Assembly (NCBI GenBank): GCA_035772785.1
Contig: JAOCPU010000007.1
Coordinates: forward strand, 500,001-564,000
DNA: 64,000 nucleotides
From: Phlebiopsis flavidoalba
Taxonomy: Eukaryota > Basidiomycota > Agaricomycetes > Polyporales > Phanerochaetaceae
Direction: 5' to 3'
The notes under the pieces are model-generated. The model was not told where the DNA came from. It ran no database searches and was given only the letters and a program-made list of their open reading frames with translations. The translations under genes were made by a program, and so were the position numbers. Positions 1 through 10,142 of the stretch are shown piece after piece; the stretch's first letter is position 1; each line of letters opens with the position of its first letter.

Positions 1-120
1 TTAGAGGCTAACGTTCGCTAACGTCCGCTGCGCCAAGTGATAGGACCGCAAATTCAACGTACCTAACGTTCGATCAAACGTGACATGTTAACGTTAACTT
101 CACGTTCGTTAACGTTGGCG
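1..120. repeat. AACGTT-rich repeat cluster, left
   Basis: This stretch carries the hexamer AACGTT at least four times, usually inside TAACGTTCG or TTAACGTTA contexts, plus near-matches such as TAACGTCCG. A second cluster lies at 1660-1815. Both are CpG-rich against a CpG-poor background. They may be sub-repeats in the two ends of an old DNA transposon that contains the hAT element at 1087-1540. I could not align them as clean inverted repeats and saw no target duplication; the left boundary may be outside the window. Confidence 0.45.
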
Positions 121-1078
121 GTCCTGTTGAATGTAGAGGAATTCTCTAATCACTCTACCGGTGGTACCGAGTCTTCCTTAGCGACGCCTTTGGTGGTGTT
201 GACCATAACCGTGAGTTTATTCCTTGCGACACTGTCTAGCCTTTGCGAGTCGGCCCATGATTGTTAGCTGAAGTTAGATAGCTGGCACATTGACAGGATA
301 TGCGCCTCGGTAGCGGCCACGGTGGGTGAGGCCAAACAGTGAAATACAATGTAGACATGGTATGTCGGTCCCTGACATGATGTTCTCGTGTATATTTTGT
401 GCATATGAGCCACCTCGAACGCGAATGGAGGCAGGCACCGGTACGCATTATGATAAGAGTAGAGTGTCCCAGCGCGTTTGGTAAATAAGTACATATGATG
501 GAAAACTTTGAACATGAGCATAGAATACTACCAGGTAGAGGATAGCACCGAGGTTCCGAACCGTTGTACACAAGCCTAAAGGATTGGGCTTGACTTTCTC
601 ATTGTGTATATCTCTGTAGAGAGTCATGATGTAGGGAGTATAAATAATAGGGTTAAAAGTGTTAAGTAGTCTGATGCATACGAAGTGCCTAAACATATCA
701 TAGTTCACTGAGGTCTAAGTTTTATAGATTAATCGAAACTCCTTTCGTTCAGGGGTTCCATGTGCTTAAGAAGAAGAAATCGAAGCACACAACCTGGCAC
801 ATGGTGCGTTGGGTGACCTGTGAAGTTGGGTCTAAAGCTGCAATATTGGTTTTACTTACACCTTTTGTACACCTTGACAAGAAATACTCCAATCGGCATG
901 TATTCTCATATGAGCCAGGTGCATGAAATACCATGCGCATACTTTTTATACCATCCGAGAATGTGCCTCGGGAGGTGTTACGAGGTGCAAGGCGGTTAAA
1001 TACACACTGCCAGACTACCGATTGACGACAATGACAGGAATCACGCCAAAAATAAATCGAACATTCAAGTTAAATTCC
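121..1078. other. intergenic, no gene recognised
   Basis: Only short frames without recognisable protein features occur here on either strand. Composition is AT-leaning. Possibly the inside of an old element flanked by the two AACGTT clusters, but nothing shows this directly. Confidence 0.4.
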
Positions 1079-1086
1079 ATTGGAGA

Positions 1087-1540
1087 TAAAGCTCTGCACG
1101 AGTCTAACCCGCGGATCGACTCGGATCTGTACCCGTGGGTCAGTGATATTTCTAAGGCCTGACCCAGATCCACACGGGTATTTGGACACAGATCACCTGT
1201 GACCCACGAGTCTGAGTCTTGCGAGTCTGGGTCACGGGGTCTACCTGTCAGAAATACTTAAGACAAAGGCTGACATGGCTATAGTGAGGTATGTATGACA
1301 TGCTATATACATATATGATGTTGATAATGGCATAGGTATGCTTGAAACATGCATACAAGTATTATATGAGCAAATCTATGAATACCCATGGGTTTTCTCA
1401 AATCCAAACCCTTGACCCAGATCTGCCACTGACTCATGGCCACAGGTGACTCGGATCCCGCGGATCAGTATACCCATGGGTTTTCCCACGGCTCTACCCC
1501 ACAAGTACCCATGGGTGACCCAGACTCGTGCAGAGCTTTA
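1087..1540. mobile_element. non-autonomous hAT-type element (MITE)
   Basis: A 454-bp element with perfect 18-bp terminal inverted repeats, TAAAGCTCTGCACGAGTC at 1087-1104 and its reverse complement at 1523-1540. It is flanked on both sides by the same 8-bp sequence ATTGGAGA (1079-1086 and 1541-1548). Eight-bp target duplications with short TIRs are characteristic of the hAT superfamily. There is no transposase; the inside is filled with subterminal repeats of the type ACCCATGGGT, GACTCGG and GGGTCA in both orientations, as in hAT ends where transposase binds. The intact duplication and TIRs suggest it was once mobilised in trans by a full-length hAT element. Confidence 0.85.
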
Positions 1541-1659
1541 ATTGGAGACATGACTCACAGAAGAAGCCACTATGTAAGCATTTTACCAAGCCTCATGAGC
1601 AGATATTATTGTCATTTTACCTTGCAAAGGTCTAATGGAACCTTTGAACATTATAGGAC

Positions 1660-1815
1660 GCAACCAAGACGTGACCAAGACGTTACAGTAACGTCTAGTG
1701 ACATCTGATAACGTTCCCTATAACATTCTGTAGCGTTACGTGACCAAACATGACGTAACGTTAACGTTCGGCAGGGGAACGTTGGCAGACGTTAAAACCC
1801 GAATGTTAATTTCGC
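1660..1815. repeat. AACGTT-rich repeat cluster, right
   Basis: This second cluster carries several copies of AACGTT or TAACGTT together with ACGTGACC and GACGTTA variants. It resembles the cluster at 1-120 in motif content. The pair brackets about 1.5 kb that contains the hAT element. It may be the subterminal region of an older transposon. Confidence 0.4.
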
Positions 1816-4334
1816 AACCATTAGTCATGATGGATCCTAACAAAAAGACAGACAGATATCTGCAGTGAAACTCAAACTAGTTAACAAAAACCTGCCATTT
1901 GCTCAGTCTCGCCTGTCAAGTTCTATACCAAAGAAGCATTCACTTTGCGTTTACCACCTCCCATCTCTGAGAACAAAGCAAAATCAAGATCCAAGGTTGT
2001 GCTCAATGCCAGTGAAAACTTTTGAAGGTAATTAACTGCATCTGTAGCATCCAAATTACTCTTCTGACTTCTCTGACATAGCTGCAGACATATAACTCCA
2101 GCTTCCTGTTGATTCAAAATACACCAAAAACAAGTTTGACGGCTGTTGACATCATTGCTAGGAAGAGCGCCGAAGTCCAAGCTGCTGCTGTTCTTGTATT
2201 TTTTAGTAGCAGCGGCCTGTCAAATTTAGTTGATACAAGTTGCAAACATCTATTTAGGCAGCTACTGCAGGAGGATCTCATCAACAATGGGGGTGAAGAG
2301 CTTGCCGACAAAACTTTGGACAGCTTTATCAACAAAACACCTAACCAAGGTTACAGCTCCAATGAAGTAAAAATCCTGGAAAGTTCACAGAGAGTGTCCT
2401 GCCGCAAATCTAGAGTAGAATAGCAAAGAAGAAGAGGAAGGAGAGTTGAGTGGGGACAATGGGGTTAGTATATAAATACCAAATTCTAAGACAGCAGCCC
2501 ATGTGGGTACAAAGACAACCTTTCCAATGCACAGGCTGTCTCCTAACACCCAATGCAAGATTAACATGCTTTTAGGACCAATTGCTTACAGGGACCAGAG
2601 TTTTGGTGTTGGCAAGGTTGCTGTGCTTATTTCAGCCCTATTATGAGTCTCACAAGGCAATTAGAGCCGGTTGTCCATTGCTCACAGTTTTGGTATCAGA
2701 ATAGAAGCTCGTCAGGCAGCTGCAGCACCTACCCTGGAGTCTGAGTCCAAGCCTAACAAGTCCGAGGATGAAGTCTTTCCAATTCCCCTTGATGTTCCCT
2801 AGGGCCTATGGCACTTGCACTGAGCAGCTCAATCTCAGCTCTAATATCAGCTGGTATACCACATTGTCCAAGATAGCAAATATAATGAATGTAGACACTG
2901 GAGGGCTATATCTAATATATACTCCTCTATAGAACTGCACTACTGGCAGTGGCAAGCCAATGCCCATATTGCTAGAAAAAAAACGCTGGAAAATGGGAAC
3001 TCGTTGAAGATTACACATCAAGGAGCACATTCAATAAGCTCAACATAACAAGCAATACTGTAACCAACTATTCAGAATCACCATCCCTGCTCAAACCACA
3101 AGGAGAACAAAAGCAGAAGGTATGTGACTTCTTCTATCACGTTTTTAGCACTTTGCCTACTTGTTTCGTCTTTCAATCATAGGATATCTCTTTAAAAGGC
3201 CTTCAGGTAGGCTGAGGTAGCTGTACATAAATGCAAGTCTGATGCTTTTGATAGTGAGAATGAGAATAAGCGCCGGTGTACCAGTAAAGCATCAAAGGCA
3301 TCATGTCACAACTAAGGCCCAAGCATGTATATGAGAATAATAGCAGCCGGTGACAATCTCAAACAGACTATCAAGGAGATAAGGGGGCCAGGGCGAGTAC
3401 GAGTGTGTGAGTGCAAGTGACGACACCAACGGCAACAGCAAACTGTTTGTAGGCTGAGAACAAAGTTAATATTGGTGTTCGTATCAACTATAGTGTTGGG
3501 CTCTTATTTGAGGACCAAGAAGTCAAAACTGAGGTCCCCAGGTAGATGTGCTGCCAATACTTATACTACTACAGAGTCTATTTCAAATACATAGCCAAGG
3601 CTGACAAAGCATGTCTGAGGCTGAGACTCTGAGTCATTATACACTACTAAGTGCTGAGTAATCCACTGACTGATGAGTCACGTGCTTGATGACATCATAG
3701 TTTTCCACCTTTCCAGCATTTTTCATATCACATGACTTGTTTGACTAATACTACAAGAAAATTCAAATATTGTCTTTGGGAAATTAAGTGTGTTGTTCAT
3801 GGCACAAAACCCGCGCCTCGATGCCCCTAACCGTTTGAGCACTGTTCACTTAGCAACCCATGACACATCAGTTGATGAGGTTAAAAGACTCTTGGATAGG
3901 CCGTTAGAGAAGAACAAAGGTGCTATGGGAGAGATTTTGATTTTACCATCATTGCAAAGAGTGTAAGAAAGCCTGTACTATGCTTGCCAATGGACAATGT
4001 TATTCTTTTACAATACCGGGACATTGTAAGGCTGGCACAAATCCTAGTACGTGAGCTGCCATCAATCAATGTATGCAAATTCTCACTACTATTACAGAGA
4101 CTTGGTATGCCAGGTGTTACCTTCAACAACTTACAAGCTTCCTGAGCTAGTTATCAAGGGAGCCATAAGCTGGGAGAAGCGGCAGCTCAATAGAAAGCAC
4201 ACTGGCAGCTTACACAGTCACAGTGGTACAAGTGGTCAGCCTACCTCAGCTTTTTCTCCCTGCTTGGTTTTTTTTTTTTCCTCCACCAGCTATCTCAGCC
4301 ACCACCTCCACTCCCGCTGCTAATCCAGTGCACT
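1816..4334. other. degraded repeat-like DNA without a recognisable gene
   Basis: About 2.5 kb of AT-leaning sequence. Frames are short, broken and match no family I recognise on either strand. A 12-nt T run lies near 4268. CpG is scarcer than in the genes downstream but not absent. Old, mutated transposon sequence is the likely content, given the flanking elements, but no specific element can be named. Confidence 0.4.
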
Positions 4335-4339
4335 CAACA

Positions 4340-4893
4340 TATCACGAAACCCTAACTCACCTGTGTGTGTTGCTTAAGGGGAGAAGTGTATAACACTAAG
4401 TAGAGCGAGAGCGACGAAGATATGAGAGAATCTTAACAATATTGTTAAGCTTGGGGCTTAAGGCCACAAGCATACCTCTTTATATACATGTGAGCCAGTC
4501 TCTAACGATGTCATCGATGAGCTGGCAGTGTGAGTCATACATGTCGAAGAGTGCCAGCTCAGCGACAGCTAACCAGAGTGACCTGCTGGCGATGTCTATT
4601 CTACAGCCTGCCCAAGGTAACTATGACGGATCCTTAACTCAGGTCCGTACTCCATCCTTCTACCTCAGTCCATGATATCATACTATCTACCTCAGTCCAT
4701 AGACCTTGTTCTAGTCCCTACCTAGACCTAAGTACATGTGATGCATCCATTACCCATCCAGACCCTTTGTTGATGCAAACGTTGTGGCGCGAGCTTTGTG
4801 GCGCGGGAACGCGCTTAAGTGAGCGCTTGAGACTTGGTGTCGAATATAAACGAAAATGAAAGGAAATTGACTAATAGGGCATAATCTGTGACA
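4340..4893. mobile_element. solo LTR, copy 1
   Basis: A 554-bp unit starting TATCACGAAAC and ending TAATCTGTGACA. It is flanked by the 5-bp duplication CAACA (4335-4339 and 4894-4898). A second copy sits at 10143-10704 with a different duplication, so the two are independent insertions rather than the two LTRs of one element. The ends TATCAC...GTGACA form a short inverted repeat if the 5' TG has become TA. A 5-bp duplication and TGTCAC/GTGACA-like ends fit an LTR retrotransposon left as a solo LTR by recombination. No internal coding region remains. The parent family (gypsy or copia) cannot be decided here. Confidence 0.75.
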
Positions 4894-4898
4894 CAACA

Positions 4899-5155
4899 CT
4901 TCTGAGCTATCAGCCAGAGCTGGGTTCTATAGAAATCCTCTCAGTCACCAGTGCAATTGTGTCTGCATTTAATTCATTCTGAAATCCTGGTGTGGCACTT
5001 ATACCCGCTTTCCCAAATGCCTTGATGGCATCATTAATGGGCAACTTCAATATATATCCCACTCTTAAACCTGCTCAATCTCTGTCTCGCTCTCAGAATG
5101 CTTGACATGCACAATATTGCTCTCCAGCCCCCACAGTTCAGAATCAATTGAGCTG
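4899..5155. other. short intergenic spacer
   Basis: Unique-looking sequence between solo LTR copy 1 and the copia insertion. No gene, RNA or repeat seen. Confidence 0.4.
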
Positions 5156-5160
5156 TCTGC

Positions 5161-5488
5161 TGTTGAAGTGCGAAGCGCCTGACACGCTCGCACCCAGGCG
5201 CCGGCGTCTCAACACGCCGGATTGACGAAGAACGAGAAGGAGCGAGGTGGGGTATCTAGTAGAGTACAGAATGGACTCGGTAGTATACAGCCACGACTCG
5301 CTATGGCCAGTAGGGCCTTTTTCTTTACTTTCCTCTTATCTGTTCACCCTCTCGAGTAGCCACAAGCCACCACTCATAAGCACGCTTACGGAAAATGATG
5401 TAGAAAATGTATTTAAGGTCTCGTAGTTTACAGGAAATATTCAGCGGTTCTACTCTACTCTCGTACACTCATAACCTGCGCAACAACA
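5161..5488 (+). repeat. copia 5' LTR
   Basis: Begins TGTTGAAGTGCG and ends CAACAACA, giving the standard TG...CA termini with a short TGTTG/CAACA inverted repeat. A TATA-like TATTTAAG at 5410-5417 is a plausible Pol II promoter for the element. It aligns along its whole length with 9697-10028. The main differences are a small indel block near 5182-5195 and single-base changes around 5338-5345. Confidence 0.92.
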
Positions 5489-5518
5489 GGTTATGAGCCC
5501 CGCGCTCTAACCAAACCA
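5489..5518 (+). promoter_or_regulatory. primer-binding site complementary to 5' half of tRNA-Met(CAU)
   Basis: Immediately after the LTR the sequence begins GGTTATGAGCCC. Its reverse complement reads as a tRNA D-arm followed by an anticodon arm with the loop CTCATAA, that is, a CAU anticodon. About 30 nt are complementary, covering D-loop to anticodon loop rather than the tRNA 3' end. This is the half-tRNA priming known from Drosophila copia. Whether the tRNA is the initiator or elongator Met cannot be decided; the D-loop context allows either. Confidence 0.8.
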
Positions 5519-5631
5519 CCCGACAAACTCTACTTGCTTCTCTCTACCTTGATCCGGGTGAGGATCATTACTCCGTATCAGCCGTGTTAGGCGCCGTTAT
5601 CTAATCTCCACGTGATTATCACGCCGCCAGT

Positions 5632-6174
5632 ATGGCCAATGCTCCCGACAGTACGTTAGGATCCTTCCGTAATGGTATCGAGCCCCTTAAGGGGGCAGAA
5701 AACTATCTATCCTGGAGTGTTCAGGTGAAGGATATTTTGGTCGAACTAGGTCTTCTCGAATATGTCGATGGAACGAGCACCCTACCCACTGAGGTCACCG
5801 AGCAACCCGCTTGGAAGGCCAAGGACCGCAAAGCGCTCACCGTCATCAGGCTTCGCGTCTCGTCCCTAATGATGAGCCATGTGCTCTCCAGCACAACCTC
5901 GAAAGAGGCCTGGGACGCACTACAGTCCGTCTTCAACACACAAGGATCTCTTGCCAAGATTCTTGCACGCCGAAAACTCCTCCGCTTCAGCATCGAGGAA
6001 GGTGCCTCTATGGAGGAAGAAATCCGGCGGGTACGCCAGCTGAAAGAGGAACTCACTTTGCTAGGCACTTCCATCAGCGATGACGAATTTACGCTGACCA
6101 TCCTCACGGCACTGCCCGCATCCTGGGATCCCTTCATCTCATCTATCGGATCCCCCTGTTCCATCGTCCTCTGA
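5632..6174 (+). pseudogene. gag: copia Gag
   Basis: About 180 residues starting MANAPDSTLG. The region NYLSWSVQVKDIL followed by the EAWDAL helix and later LTILTALPASW matches the UBN2/DUF4219-type Gag of copia elements, which forms the capsid-like particle. The start is the first Met after the primer site and leader. The frame closes early at 6172-6174; a one-base shift in the C run near 6150 lets the protein continue into the spacer and zinc knuckle at 6290-6331. In copia elements Gag and Pol are normally one frame, so this break is damage or a sequence error. Confidence 0.85.
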
Positions 6175-6175
6175 C

Positions 6176-9100
6176 GTCATCGGCCGCATTCTCGCTGAAG
6201 ACAATCGGCGCAAGGACCGCTTTGGACACGAACAGGCGCTCTATGGCAGACCCGCGCCCAAGCGTTCCAAATACAGACCCGGCGTCTTCTGCCACAACTG
6301 CGGCAACGAAGGCCACATCCGGCCCGAGTGCCGCTCCCCTCCCACAGACTCGTCCAGTTCCGGCGGCAAGAAGTTCAGGACGCGCGCACATATGGCCCAG
6401 CCCCATGATGATGACGAACAACAGTCCGAGGACGATGACTCGTCCGATGACTATGTTTTTGTCTCCATCGGGTCTGAAACGCGTGCCCTGATTGCCCAAG
6501 GTACTGAGACCTGGCTCGCCGACTCCGCCTGCACTCGACACATTGTTCGGGACCCGCGCACTCTTTGCCAACTATGTCTCGGCGCCTAGCGAAATCAAAG
6601 GCGCCGGCAGCTGTCCAGCTCTAGGCCGCGGGTGATGTTCCCCTCACCTTCGTCACTGACACCCGGCACAGTCGCGTTCGTCCTCAGGGATGCGCTCCAT
6701 GCCCCTGATCTCGATTATAATCTCATCTCCCTCTCGCGACTCACCACTGCCGGCCTCAGCTATGTCGGAATCGGAAACCACCTCTACATCAAGGACGGCG
6801 AACGCGTCATCGGCAAAGGCCGCAAGAGCGATCACCTCTACCACATGGCCGTTAAGCGCCCCGCCTCGACTGCCCTCGCCCTTGCTGCTCGCGCTGCGGC
6901 GCGATCCTGGTACGACTGGCACTGCGCCCTTGGCCACATCAACCCTCGCCAGCTTGTCGAAGCTTACAAGAAGAAGCTCATCATTGGCATGACTGTTGAC
7001 CCTCTCCAGCAGCCAGAGCTTCGACTGTGAAGCCTGCATTCAGGCCAAGCACTCCCCCGGGCGCCTTTTCCGCAGATCTCCGCTGATCGAAACTACGCAC
7101 CTGGTGACCTGGTGTTCTCGGACATCTGGGGCCCGGGCCCGCGTCGCATCGCTCCAACGTCACGTCTATTACATCACCTTCACCGACGCCGGTACCCGTT
7201 ATGTCATTGTCCTTTTTATGGCATCCCGCGCTGCTGCTCTGACGCAATTCAAGATTTTTGAAGTCCTGTTCGAGAATCAGCATGGGAGACGGATCAAGAT
7301 GCTCAATGTGGACAATGCCAAGGAGTACACCCAAGGGGAGTTCAGGGCATACCTGGAATCTCGCGGCATCATTCTCCGCACCACTGCACCCTATTCCCCT
7401 GCCGAAAACGGCATTGCCGAGCGCCTGAATCGCACCCTTGTGGAGCGTGCTCGCGCTATGCTCATCCACTCCGGCGCTCCGAAGTTTCTCTGGGAAGAGG
7501 CCGTATCCTATGCCGCTTACCTGAAGAATCACATGCCCTCTCGATCACTCCAAGGCCGTACTCCGCATGAAGCCTTCTGGGGTAGGAAGCCGGATGTCTC
7601 GGCCATCCGCGAGTTTGGTGAACCTTGCTGGGTCCTTGTTCCGGACAGCCACCAGTCGAAGCTGGCGCCCAAGAGCAAGAAGTACCAGTTCGTCGGCCTG
7701 GGAGAATTTGCTAGTGGGTGGCGCTACTATGTGCCTGGCCTCCGCCAGGTGCTAACCTCCCGAAATGTCATTTTTTTCCCCCCCCCACCCGTTTCCCCCC
7801 CTCTTGTGCCCGCTGTGGCTTCTCCTGCTCCCTCTCTTGAGGGGGGAGAGTGTTGGCTCTGTCAAGCCCGAAGCACCTGCGAGCGCGCCTAGCAAAGAAC
7901 CGACCAGCCAGCCTGCTCTCGTGCCAATCAAGAGTGGGAGCGGTCCTGATCTCAAGCCGGAGAAATCCGCGCGCCGCTCCGATCGGCCGACCCACGCGCA
8001 TCGACTACCGCAATCTCCACTCCACTGGCATGCGCACACCACCACTCTCGACCCCCGATCGCGATCTCCCGGACACCGCCCATCTCTGCTTTGCCGCGCA
8101 CGAGAGCCCCGACAACCAACCGCGCACCATCGACGAGGTCAGGGGGAGACCTGACTACCCCGAATGGGAGAAGGCAATGCAAGCCGAACTCAAACAGCTT
8201 GAAGATCTTGGCACTTTCACTCTGGTTGAACCTACCGGAAGGACGCAAAGCAGTTGGATGCCGCTGGGTCTATGTGATCAAACGCGACATGGCTGGGAAC
8301 ATCGAGAAATACAAGGCAGAGACTCGTTGCACAAGGCTTCTCGCAGAAGCCCGGTGAAGATTACCTGGAAAACATACGCGCCAGTGATGCGCCTCGAGTC
8401 CTTTCGGGCAATCTGCGCCATTGCCGCACATCTCGATCTCGAAGCCGATGGCGTTGACATCAAGGGCGCCTACCTTAATTCGGATCTGGAGGAAGAGATC
8501 TATCTGAAGCAACCTCCCGGCTTCGAGGACGGCACTGATCGCGTCTGGCGACTGAACAAGGCACTCTATGGACTCAAACAAGCTGGCCGTGCGTGGAACA
8601 ACAAATTCAATTCCGTGCTCGTCGACACACTCGGATTCACACGCTCAGAAGCAGACCCTTGTGTCTACCACAAGTCCACCAATCCTCCCACAATCCTCAT
8701 CATCCATGTCGACGACACTGCCATGATCGGCTCACGCACTGCGCTCGATGAGTTCAAATCCCAGCTCACACAGCATTTCGAAATCACTGACCAGGGGGAG
8801 CTACACTCCTTTGTCGGACTACAGATCGAACGCGACCGACAGGCACGAACGATCAAGATCCATCAGGACCGATATGTCCAGACCGTGATCGAACGGTTTG
8901 GGATGCAAGACTCCAATCCGGTCTCGACTCCCGCGCTCAACCCCAGCAGCGTCAGACTCGCGCCTCTCGGTGCAGACGAAAAACATCTGGTAGTCCAAGT
9001 CCCCTACGCCGTCGCTATCGGCTCGCTCATGTATGCTGCCGTCCCCCCCCCCCCCCCCGGAACGCGCCCCGATATCGCTTTCGCAGTCCAAACGCTGAGC

Positions 9101-9689
9101 CAATTCACGGCCAATCCCTCCCAGACTCATTGGACTGCGGGTAAAGCACGTCATGCGGTACCTCAAGGGTACCCGCAATCTCGGACTCATCTTCGGCGCC
9201 TCCGACTCCCTCGCCCTCATTGGCTATTGCGACGCCGATTGGGCACAATCCCTTGTCGACCGCCGCTCGATCTCCGGCTACACTTTCAAGCTTGCAAACG
9301 GGACGCTTTCCTGGAGCTCGAAGAAACAGATCACGGTAGCACTCTCCACCACGGAGGCCGAGTACATTTCCCTTGCCCACGCCATCAAGGAGATCATTTG
9401 GCTCAGAGCCCTCCTCGGCGAGCTCGGCTTCGGCTCCCCGGACCCTATTCCCTTGTTCACTGACAATCAAGCCGCGATCGCCTTTGCGCACGACACTGTC
9501 TTCCATGCCCGATCCAAGCATATCGACCTCCGATACCACTTCGTCCGCGAGCACATCCGCGCCGGCAATGTTGTTGCCGTCTCACACTGCGCTTCTGCAG
9601 ACAACGCCGCTGACATTCTCACGAAGGCCCTCGCCCGCCCCACTCACACTCGGCAGCTCGGCCTTCTCAACATGCCCGACGCGCGTTGA
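6176..9689 (+). pseudogene. pol: copia Pol: zinc knuckle, protease, integrase, RT, RNase H
   Basis: Domains in order: zinc knuckle CHNCGNEGHIRPEC at 6290-6331 (perfect CX2CX4HX4C); aspartic protease core WLADSACTRHI near 6512-6544; integrase HHCC zinc region (WHCALGH... then FDCEACIQAKH, about 6917-7050) and catalytic core with NVDNAKEY and AENGIAERLNR near 7305-7430; reverse transcriptase from about 8150 with GVDIKGAYLN, ALYGLKQAGRAW and catalytic HVDD near 8707; RNase H with STTEAEY, FTDNQAAI and SKHIDLRYH from about 9153, ending NMPDAR at 9689. Frame changes are needed near 6560-6600, 7000, 7775 (T/C homopolymer), 8240-8345 and 9138. The protease has DSA instead of the usual DSG or DTG, seen in other copia proteins. 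A run of 17 C at 9043-9059 adds prolines inside the conserved AAVGTRPDIAFAV segment. Confidence 0.9.
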
Positions 9690-9696
9690 GGGGGAG
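9688..9696 (+). promoter_or_regulatory. polypurine tract
   Basis: GAGGGGGAG directly before the 3' LTR, where plus-strand DNA synthesis starts. It overlaps the last bases of the pol stop codon region. Confidence 0.85.
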
Positions 9697-10028
9697 TGTT
9701 GAAGTGCGAAGCGCCTGACCGCGGGTCGCACCCAGGGCGCCGGCGTCTCAACACGCCGGATTGACGAAGAACGAGAAGGAGCGAGGTGGGGTATCTAGTA
9801 GAGTACAGAATGGACTCGGTAGTATACAGCCACGACTCGCTATGGCCAGTAGGGCCTTTTTCTTTACTTTCCTCTTTATCTGTTTACCCTCTCGAGTAGC
9901 CACAAGCCACCACTCATAAGCACGCTTACGGAAAATGATGTAGAAAATGTATTTAAGGTCTCGTAGTTTACAGGAAATATTCAGCGGTTCTACTCTACTC
10001 TTGTACACTCATAACCTGCGCAACAACA
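9697..10028 (+). repeat. copia 3' LTR
   Basis: Same ends and order as the 5' LTR, including the TATTTAAG box and the terminal CATAACCTGCGCAACAACA. It is four bases longer because of small indels near its start and in the CTTTATCTG segment. It is followed by the target duplication TCTGC. Confidence 0.92.
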
Positions 10029-10142
10029 TCTGCTCTGGATATCATGTACCCATCTATCGGCAGCTGGTTCCAAAAAGTCGAGATATTAATGACTCATGAG
10101 CCACCGTAGCCATCATGTAGCATCATATATAGCTTGGACAGA

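Larger units (their letters stand above)
5161..10028 (+). mobile_element. full-length Ty1/copia LTR retrotransposon
   Basis: A 4.87-kb element bounded by direct LTRs of 328 bp (5161-5488) and 332 bp (9697-10028). It is flanked by the 5-bp duplication TCTGC at 5156-5160 and 10029-10033. Between the LTRs lie a tRNA-derived primer-binding site, a gag-pol region in copia order (Gag, zinc knuckle, protease, integrase, reverse transcriptase, RNase H) and a polypurine tract at 9688-9696. Integrase before reverse transcriptase identifies copia rather than gypsy. The LTRs differ by only a handful of substitutions and small indels, so insertion is recent. The reading frame is nevertheless interrupted at several places, so this copy is not translatable as read. 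Confidence 0.95.
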
